Positions 5,849-8,628 of a DNA stretch of 8,628 nt are shown one piece after another. This DNA comes from Paracoccaceae bacterium (GTDB taxonomy: Bacteria; Pseudomonadota; Alphaproteobacteria; Rhodobacterales; Rhodobacteraceae). The first letter of the stretch is position 1, and every line of letters begins with the position of its first letter. The stretch spans positions 1-8,628 of the forward strand of contig JALQUQ010000102.1 in the NCBI GenBank assembly GCA_023263735.1. The letters run 5' to 3'. The notes below the pieces were generated by a model. It had not been told where the DNA came from. It searched no databases and worked only from the letters and a program-made list of their open reading frames with translations. Both the position numbers and the translations under genes were made by a program.

Positions 5849-7240
5849 TTACTCCACCCGCAGAAAACCGGACAGCCCGGTTTTCTGATGTTCGATCACA
5901 TGGCAATGGAACACCCAGTCGCCCGGATTGTCGGCGACCAAGGCCACCTCCATCGTCTCGCCCTCCAGCAATAGGGCGGTGTCGGTCCATTGGGGGAGGA
6001 TCTTGCGCCGGTCCGAGGTCAACAGCTTGAACGCCATGCCGTGCAGGTGAATGGGGTGGTGGTTTTGCGTCTCGTTCCGCAGGCGCAGGATCACCGTCTC
6101 GCCCCGCCGCAACACGGCCAGCGGGGCACCGGGCTCGGGCCCATCGCCCGCGGCGGCGATCCGGTTGATCGACCAGAACCGTTGCCCCGTATCGCCGCAC
6201 AGGGCCGAAGCCCCCTTGGCCTTGCCCTGCGGGGACCAGCCAAAGACGAAATCGATCACCCGCGCCCGATCCAGATTTGGCCGGGGCAAGGGGTTGGCGG
6301 GCAGCACCGGAATATCGGCAACCCCGCGCGTCAAGGCCGCCCCCTGCCCCACAAACCGGGCAAGGGCGACCGTCCCCCCTTCGGTGTCTGTCATCAGGTC
6401 AAGCGCCTGCCCCAGATCCGGGCCGATCAGCGCCAGATCGGCGCGTTGCCCGGGGGCCAGCCAAAGCCCCTCCTCGGCGCGGTCGGGCCATGGGTGATCA
6501 GCTTCGACCGGGTGGCCATCCAGCGCCACGATCTTGCCCCGACTGCCCGGAATGAACAGTTTGTGCAGCCGCGTCACATCGGTATTGGCCAAGCGCACCC
6601 GCGTGACACCCCCCGCAGGCACCGCAACATCGGGCGCAACCGCCCAATTCACCGTCATCACCTTGCCCAATGTCCCGCCCCGGGCCGCATTCCGGGGGAT
6701 CGACAGCGCCGAAAACTGGCCATCGTCCCTAAGTCGGAAATCGCGCAGCACCAGCGGAACATCGGCATCAAAGGCGGGCGGGTCGGCCTCTTCGACGATG
6801 ACGATCCCGTTCAAGCCGCGCTGAAGCTGGTCAAAGGTGTTGCAATGGGGGTGATACCAATAGGTGCCCGCGTCTTGCGGGGTAAAGGTATAGTCAAACC
6901 GCTCGCCCTTTCCCAATGGGATCTGCGTGACCCATGCCACCCCGTCCATCGCATTGGGCACCCGCAGACCATGCCAATGCACCGTCGTCGGCTCGTCCAG
7001 ATCGTTTTGAAACGCGATTTTGGCCGGAACCCCCTGTTTCAGGCGCAACACCGGGGCCGGGCCGCCCGCCGCATAGGAAAAGAGGCCCGTCGTTTTCCGG
7101 TCAAGGATCTGGGCCGAGGTTTCGGCGGCCCGCAAATCGATCTGCACAGGGGCCTGCGCCATCAAGGGGCGGCCCAAGGCCCAAAGGCCAACACCGGCGG
7201 GCAAGGCGGTCAGAAAGCTGCGGCGCGAAAGGGATGTCAT
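5849..7240 (-). CDS. Tat-exported multicopper oxidase (laccase/CueO-like)
   Basis: A 463-residue three-domain cupredoxin enzyme that oxidises a substrate (Cu(I), phenols or other organics) and reduces oxygen to water in the periplasm. The N-terminus has a twin-arginine signal, SRRSFL at 5-10, a hydrophobic stretch, and probable cleavage after AQA (28-30). All four copper motifs are present: HWHG (88-91), YHPHC (129-133), HPIHLHG (395-401) and HCHVIEH (445-451). The type-1 copper ligands are H395, C446 and H451; the axial position, Met in CueO, is Leu456 here. It is compact (CueO about 516) and lacks a methionine-rich insert, so copper detoxification is less certain. The ATG at 7240 is chosen because the Tat signal begins there and AAGGA (7251-7255) lies 10 nt upstream. 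Earlier in-frame starts up to 7360 give an unsuited N-terminus. Physiological substrate unknown. Confidence 0.9.
   Translation of the reverse strand: MTSLSRRSFLTALPAGVGLWALGRPLMAQAPVQIDLRAAETSAQILDRKTTGLFSYAAGGPAPVLRLKQGVPAKIAFQNDLDEPTTVHWHGLRVPNAMDGVAWVTQIPLGKGERFDYTFTPQDAGTYWYHPHCNTFDQLQRGLNGIVIVEEADPPAFDADVPLVLRDFRLRDDGQFSALSIPRNAARGGTLGKVMTVNWAVAPDVAVPAGGVTRVRLANTDVTRLHKLFIPGSRGKIVALDGHPVEADHPWPDRAEEGLWLAPGQRADLALIGPDLGQALDLMTDTEGGTVALARFVGQGAALTRGVADIPVLPANPLPRPNLDRARVIDFVFGWSPQGKAKGASALCGDTGQRFWSINRIAAAGDGPEPGAPLAVLRRGETVILRLRNETQNHHPIHLHGMAFKLLTSDRRKILPQWTDTALLLEGETMEVALVADNPGDWVFHCHVIEHQKTGLSGFLRVE
5861..5887 (+). terminator. Perfect 11-bp inverted repeat, likely terminator of the isomerase transcript inside the oxidase gene
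   Basis: CAGAAAACCGG (5861-5871) and CCGGTTTTCTG (5877-5887) are perfect complements around the 5-nt loop ACAGC. The A-tract/GC/T-tract form is typical of a bidirectional intrinsic terminator. It stands 66 nt after the isomerase stop and reads well on the plus strand. It lies within the last coding codons of the oxidase on the minus strand, so on that strand it would form near the end of the message. The repeat is certain; the termination role is inferred. Confidence 0.55.
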
Positions 7241-7444
7241 GTGAGGCGGTTCCTTTGCCCCAATTGCGCATAACCTAGTAAATAAATCAACAATATTGCC
7301 ACCCCGCCGCTTGCACAGTTTTTCGGCAGTTCCCGCAGTCATAGCTGCGAATTTGCGCATCGGCCCTCAAATTGGGAGGATGCCCCGTTTCACGCGGGCG
7401 GTTAGGCTGTTACGCAAAAGGGATCGGGGAACCAGAGGTACGAC
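7241..7444. promoter_or_regulatory. Divergent intergenic region between the oxidase and the transglutaminase-like gene
   Basis: This 204-bp region must hold promoters for both divergent genes. An AT-rich core at 7267-7300 is the likely promoter zone, though no clear -35/-10 pair, FNR box or CueR-type dyad was recognised. Inverted repeats seen are CGCAG (7334-7338) with CTGCG (7345-7349), and GCATC (7357-7361) with GATGC (7379-7383). The latter is reinforced by CCC/GGG inside. The ribosome binding site AGAGGT (7434-7439) precedes the ATG at 7445 by 5 nt. Confidence 0.45.
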
Positions 7445-8602
7445 ATGGCGATCAAGGCAAGCATCTATCATCTGACGCATTACAAATATGATCGTCCGGT
7501 GGTTCTTGGCCCGCAAATCATTCGCCTTCGCCCGGCACCGCACAGCCGGACCAAGGTGCTGTCGCATTCGCTGAAAGTGACGCCCACCAAGCATTTCGTG
7601 AACCTGCAACAAGACCCCTATGGCAACTGGCTGGCGCGCTTTGTCTTTCCGGAACCGGTGACCGAACTGAAGATCGAGGTCGATCTGGTCGCCGATATGA
7701 CCGTCTATAACCCCTTTGATTTCTTTGTCGAAGAAAGCGCCGAACAATGGCCCTTCGACTATCCGCTGGAACTGGTCGATGATCTGAGCATTTACCGCAA
7801 GGCGGAACCGGCCGGGCCGCTTTTGCAAAAGCTGTTGGATGAAACCCCACGCGAACAGGCGCGGACGGTGGATTTCGTCGTGCAGATGAATGCCCGCGTT
7901 TCGCAACTGGTGAATTACACCATCCGGATGGAACCGGGGGTGCAGACGCCGGAAGAAACCCTGCATCTGAAAAGCGGATCGTGCCGCGATTCCAGTTGGT
8001 TGCTGGTGCAGGCCCTGCGCCATCTGGGCTTTGCCGCCCGCTTTGTCTCGGGCTATCTGATCCAGTTGAAACCCGATCTGAAATCGCTGGATGGCCCTTC
8101 GGGGACCGAGGTGGATTTCACCGATCTGCACGCTTGGGTCGAGGTGTACCTGCCCGGTGCCGGCTGGATCGGTCTGGACCCGACGTCGGGGCTGCTTACG
8201 GGGGAAAGCCATATCCCCTTGGCCGCAACGCCGCATTACCGCAATGCGGCGCCCATCGCGGGCGGGTTCAGCGCGGTGGGCACGCCCGAAGTCAGCTTTG
8301 ATTTCGATATGAAGGTCGCGCGGGTGGCCGAACATCCCCGCATCACCAAGCCGTTTTCCGAGGAAAGCTGGCAGGCGCTGAACGCGCTTGGCCAAAGGGT
8401 CGACGAGGAATTGCAGGCCGGGGATGTGCGGCTGACCATGGGTGGCGAGCCGACCTTTGTGTCGATCGACGATTTCGAAGCGGCGGAATGGAACACGGCC
8501 GCCGTCGGCCCCACCAAGCGCGGCCGCGCCGACGAACTGATCCGGCGTCTCGCTGCCCGCTTCGCGCCGGGCGGTTTCCTGCACTACGGGGCTCGGGGCT
8601 GA
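7445..8602 (+). CDS. Transglutaminase-like protein with truncated DUF2126 region
   Basis: A 385-residue product holding the complete N-terminal half of a large transglutaminase-like/DUF2126 protein. A bacterial transglutaminase N-terminal beta domain (about 3-90) is followed by the papain-like transglutaminase core. The catalytic triad is C180 (in SGSCRDSSW), H229 (in DLHAWVEVY) and D245 (in LDPTSG). The DUF2126 part begins near 328 with LTMGGEPTF, then EWNTAAVGPTKR (348-359). Full-length relatives are about 1,100 residues and, as I recall, continue after the LHYG motif with QGKWYPGE. Here the reading frame reaches LHYG (379-382) and ends after three unrelated residues. The start at 7445 is supported by AGAGGT at 7434-7439 and the family's usual MAIKASIYH-type beginning. 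Function in the family is unproven (protease or cross-linking-type activity). The shortened end may be a frameshift, an insertion, a contig edge or a real truncation. Confidence 0.8.
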   Translation: MAIKASIYHLTHYKYDRPVVLGPQIIRLRPAPHSRTKVLSHSLKVTPTKHFVNLQQDPYGNWLARFVFPEPVTELKIEVDLVADMTVYNPFDFFVEESAEQWPFDYPLELVDDLSIYRKAEPAGPLLQKLLDETPREQARTVDFVVQMNARVSQLVNYTIRMEPGVQTPEETLHLKSGSCRDSSWLLVQALRHLGFAARFVSGYLIQLKPDLKSLDGPSGTEVDFTDLHAWVEVYLPGAGWIGLDPTSGLLTGESHIPLAATPHYRNAAPIAGGFSAVGTPEVSFDFDMKVARVAEHPRITKPFSEESWQALNALGQRVDEELQAGDVRLTMGGEPTFVSIDDFEAAEWNTAAVGPTKRGRADELIRRLAARFAPGGFLHYGARG

Positions 8603-8628
8603 ACAGGGCCGATTCAAAGCGATCGAAC
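8591..8628 (+). other. Abrupt divergence from the expected DUF2126 sequence at the window end
   Basis: From base 8591 the sequence no longer encodes the expected continuation of the transglutaminase/DUF2126 protein in any forward frame. The +1 frame stays open to the end and reads LGAEQGRFKAIE, which I do not recognise. Only 38 bases are available, so the element beyond, if there is one, cannot be identified. A mobile-element end, a misassembled edge or a rearrangement would all look like this. Confidence 0.35.

Noticed and set aside
5990..7273. Long plus-strand open frame opposite the multicopper oxidase
   Set aside because: The minus strand encodes all four copper motifs and a Tat signal. 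The plus-strand translation has no recognisable domain and a proline/arginine/histidine-rich composition typical of a shadow frame.
7267..7300. FNR-type or copper-regulator (CueR-type) site between oxidase and transglutaminase-like gene
   Set aside because: TTGAT occurs on the minus strand but the matching ATCAA half is absent at the right spacing, and no CueR-like dyad was found.
7367..8617. Long minus-strand open frame opposite the transglutaminase-like gene
   Set aside because: The plus strand has a complete catalytic triad, family motifs and a good ribosome binding site; the minus-strand product is low-complexity and unsupported.

Overview
The window looks like chromosomal DNA of a GC-rich alphaproteobacterium, most likely a member of the Rhodobacterales (Rhodobacter/Paracoccus-like). 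The basis is composition (roughly 60-65% GC by eye), codon choice, use of TTG starts, and the character of the GlpR, PhnE-like, multicopper oxidase and transglutaminase/DUF2126 proteins. No rRNA, tRNA, CRISPR array, complete insertion sequence or phage gene was seen.

Layout, left to right. Positions 1-172 are an AT-rich leader with a GlpR-like operator half-site and a hairpin. They precede a GlpR-type DeoR-family repressor (173-946, +). After a 146-bp gap comes a tight three-gene ABC-importer operon (1093-4101, +): a PhnD-like periplasmic binding protein resembling the clade labelled 'putative selenate' binding proteins, a PhnC-like ATPase overlapping it by 4 bp, and an unusual permease in which two PhnE-like domains are fused in one chain. 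A 226-bp intergenic region (4102-4327) holds a 13-bp tandem repeat with palindromic cores and two further hairpins. Then comes an L-fucose/L-arabinose isomerase-family protein (4328-5794, +).

The second half holds a Tat-exported multicopper oxidase on the minus strand (5849-7240), convergent with the isomerase. A likely terminator hairpin for the isomerase lies inside the 3' end of the oxidase gene. Divergent from the oxidase is a transglutaminase-like gene (7445-8602, +). It carries the complete catalytic domain and the first part of the DUF2126 region, then stops abruptly about 26 bp before the window end. This suggests a frameshift, an insertion junction or an assembly edge.

How the genes may work together: the repressor, importer and isomerase all point the same way, and could form a small uptake and catabolism locus for a phosphorylated or oxyanion-bearing compound. 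That link is inference from proximity. The oxidase and the transglutaminase look like unrelated neighbours. No clearly new system is demonstrated. The most informative oddities are the fused permease of uncertain substrate, the broken transglutaminase/DUF2126 gene, the perfect inverted repeat over the copper-ligand codons, and the 13-bp repeat array.
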